The notes under the pieces: generated by a model
What the model saw: only the letters and a program-made list of their open reading frames with translations
Database searches by the model: none
What the model was told of the DNA's origin: nothing
Source of the DNA: an uncultured Opitutia bacterium
GTDB taxonomy: Bacteria; Verrucomicrobiota; Verrucomicrobiia; Opitutales; UBA953
NCBI GenBank assembly: GCA_903895475.1
Contig: CAITUF010000336.1
Span: 1 to 7,116, forward strand
Direction of reading: 5' to 3'
DNA length: 7,116 bases
Position numbers and translations under genes: made by a program
Shown here: positions 5,906 through 7,116 of the stretch, one piece after another
Numbering within the stretch: the stretch's first letter is position 1
Layout of the letters: each line of letters begins with the position of its first letter

Positions 5906-7116
5906 ATGGCTCGATGCATTCCCGACCGACTTCATGCGGTCCAGTTCGATGAGGCTGAGGCCGAACTCCTTGAGCGCCTGCGATTTGAGCTCTCGGATGA
6001 GTATATCGTGATCCCTTGTCTGGAAGTTCCCCGTCAGCGTGGGGCCATAGATTCGGAGGCGGATTTCGTCATTCTGCATCCCCGGGGTCGACTCGTGCTC
6101 GAGGTCAAAGGCGGTGAAATCGGTTGCCAAGGCGGTCGCTGGTACCGCGTCCGTAAAGGCCATCGCGAATCCATCGCCCCACCTTTTTACCAGGCCCGCG
6201 ACAATAGCTATGAAATCCGCGAGTATCTCGAGCGTCTCTGTGGTCGCGAGTCGGTGGAGGCACGGATGCCGTTCAATCAGGCCATGGTTTTCACGGATGT
6301 CGATTTCAACGCCCAGACCTTCGAGTGTCCCAAGGAGCGTATCGTCGATCGGGCCGAACTGGCCGAGCACACGCTGGCCGAGATCGTCGGTCGACTCCTC
6401 GATGACGGCGAAGCGCGTTTCCGCCGACATTTTCCCGACCGTGAATTGCCCGCTCCCGCAACGGATGTGCAGTTGTTGGGCGTGGCGCAGTTACTGCGGC
6501 CGGATTTACGCCTGACCTCTAATCTCTCGGCGACGGACATGGATTTAGAACTGATTCGACTTTCCGCTTCGCAGCTTAACGCCCTCGACTTGGTGAAGAA
6601 GAATAAGCGGCTGCGCATCACGGGCGGGCCGGGTTCAGGGAAGACGCTCTTGGCCGTCGAGACTTGCCGGCGCGAGCGGGCAGCGACCCCGTTCGCTAAG
6701 ATTGGCTTACTTTGTTTCAATCGTCACTTAGGCTCGCACCTCGCCGACGTCGCCGCTCGCGAAGGCCTCGCGACGGTCAAGGCAGGCTCTTTCTACGCGC
6801 ACATCGACCAAGTCTTAGGCGACGTCTCAGATGCGGCTGCCACCGATCCCGCGTATTTCCGGGCGCGCGTGCAGCGTGCGACCGAAGTGGCCCAAGCGTG
6901 GCCGCTGGAGGCGAAGTTCGATCTCCTCGTTGTCGACGAAGGTCAGGACTTACGTGACGACGCCGGTAAGTTAGCCTTCATGGACGCCATCTTGAAGAGT
7001 GGGCTCAAGGACGGCCGTTGGTGGTGGTTTGAAGACCTTGACCAGATTCTCTCTCCAGAGGAATCGGTGCTGCCTTCGACAGCGGGACAGGCTTTATTTG
7101 CGCTCCTGGATGGAGC
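5906..7116 (+). CDS. NERD nuclease-domain superfamily 1 (UvrD-like) DNA helicase (C-terminus beyond window)
   Basis: The frame is open from ATG 5906 to the right edge (403 codons plus two bases). An in-frame TAA at 5894-5896 leaves this as the first possible ATG; only AAGG, three bases upstream, could serve as a weak ribosome site. Residues ~8-130 form a NERD (nuclease-related, PF08378) domain with Asp53 in EADFVIL and Glu66-Val-Lys68 in LVLEVKGG, the D...E-x-K signature of restriction-like nucleases. After a variable stretch comes a UvrD-type helicase core: SASQLNAL (220-227), Walker A GGPGSGKT (240-247), LLCFNRHLG (268-276), Walker B LLVVDEGQD (340-348), and motif III-like FEDLDQ (375-380). 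The later helicase motifs lie outside the window. It probably binds and unwinds or cuts DNA in the cytoplasm. Proteins of this build occur in repair contexts and in variable, defence-rich regions; which applies here cannot be told. It is divergent from the autotransporter. Confidence 0.9.
   Translation, partial: MARCIPDRLHAVQFDEAEAELLERLRFELSDEYIVIPCLEVPRQRGAIDSEADFVILHPRGRLVLEVKGGEIGCQGGRWYRVRKGHRESIAPPFYQARDNSYEIREYLERLCGRESVEARMPFNQAMVFTDVDFNAQTFECPKERIVDRAELAEHTLAEIVGRLLDDGEARFRRHFPDRELPAPATDVQLLGVAQLLRPDLRLTSNLSATDMDLELIRLSASQLNALDLVKKNKRLRITGGPGSGKTLLAVETCRRERAATPFAKIGLLCFNRHLGSHLADVAAREGLATVKAGSFYAHIDQVLGDVSDAAATDPAYFRARVQRATEVAQAWPLEAKFDLLVVDEGQDLRDDAGKLAFMDAILKSGLKDGRWWWFEDLDQILSPEESVLPSTAGQALFALLDG

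Noticed and set aside
5762..6430. Minus-strand ORF of 222 codons overlapping the start of the NERD-helicase
   Set aside because: It overlaps the convincing NERD domain on the opposite strand, shows no family motif and has no ribosome site. It is best read as a shadow frame.

Overview
The window is GC-rich and gene-dense. It holds three large protein-coding genes, two of them cut by the window edges, and no RNA genes, insertion sequences or CRISPR array that I can see. The protein set points to a Gram-negative member of the Verrucomicrobiota, most likely near the Opitutae. It combines tandem DUF1080 domains fused to the SGNH hydrolase type common in the Planctomycetes-Verrucomicrobia group, and an autotransporter carrying an autotransporter-associated beta-strand repeat. 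This placement is inferred from domain types, not from a marker gene.

Layout. From the left edge to 2107 (minus strand) lies a secreted multidomain protein: signal peptide, two DUF1080 (3-keto-disaccharide hydrolase-like) domains, an SGNH/GDSL-like domain with degenerate catalytic blocks, and a C-terminal tail running off the left edge. Next to it, also on the minus strand, is a complete 1105-residue autotransporter (5611 to 2294). Its passenger looks like a PhoX/DUF839-type phosphatase or phosphodiesterase propeller, followed by a beta-strand repeat and a C-terminal outer-membrane beta-barrel ending in Phe. A strong rho-independent terminator (2236-2272) ends this gene, so the DUF1080-SGNH gene probably has its own promoter. 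A 294-base divergent intergenic region (5612-5905) separates the autotransporter from a plus-strand gene starting at 5906 and running off the right edge. That gene encodes a NERD nuclease-domain protein fused to a superfamily 1 (UvrD-like) helicase.

How they work together. The two minus-strand genes both encode exported proteins and fit a nutrient-scavenging role at the cell surface or in the periplasm: polysaccharide or ester breakdown, and possibly phosphate release. The NERD-helicase is a cytoplasmic DNA-processing protein and is not obviously linked to them. Its context does not prove a defence role.

The oddest non-coding stretch is between the divergent genes. It contains a perfect 11-base Shine-Dalgarno sequence that none of the three large genes uses, followed by a 20-codon ORF ending in a tryptophan cluster and then a small hairpin. 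None of the three large genes has a good Shine-Dalgarno at normal spacing. I found no clear previously undescribed system; the best leads are the PhoX-like autotransporter fusion, the degenerate SGNH domain and this leader-like region.
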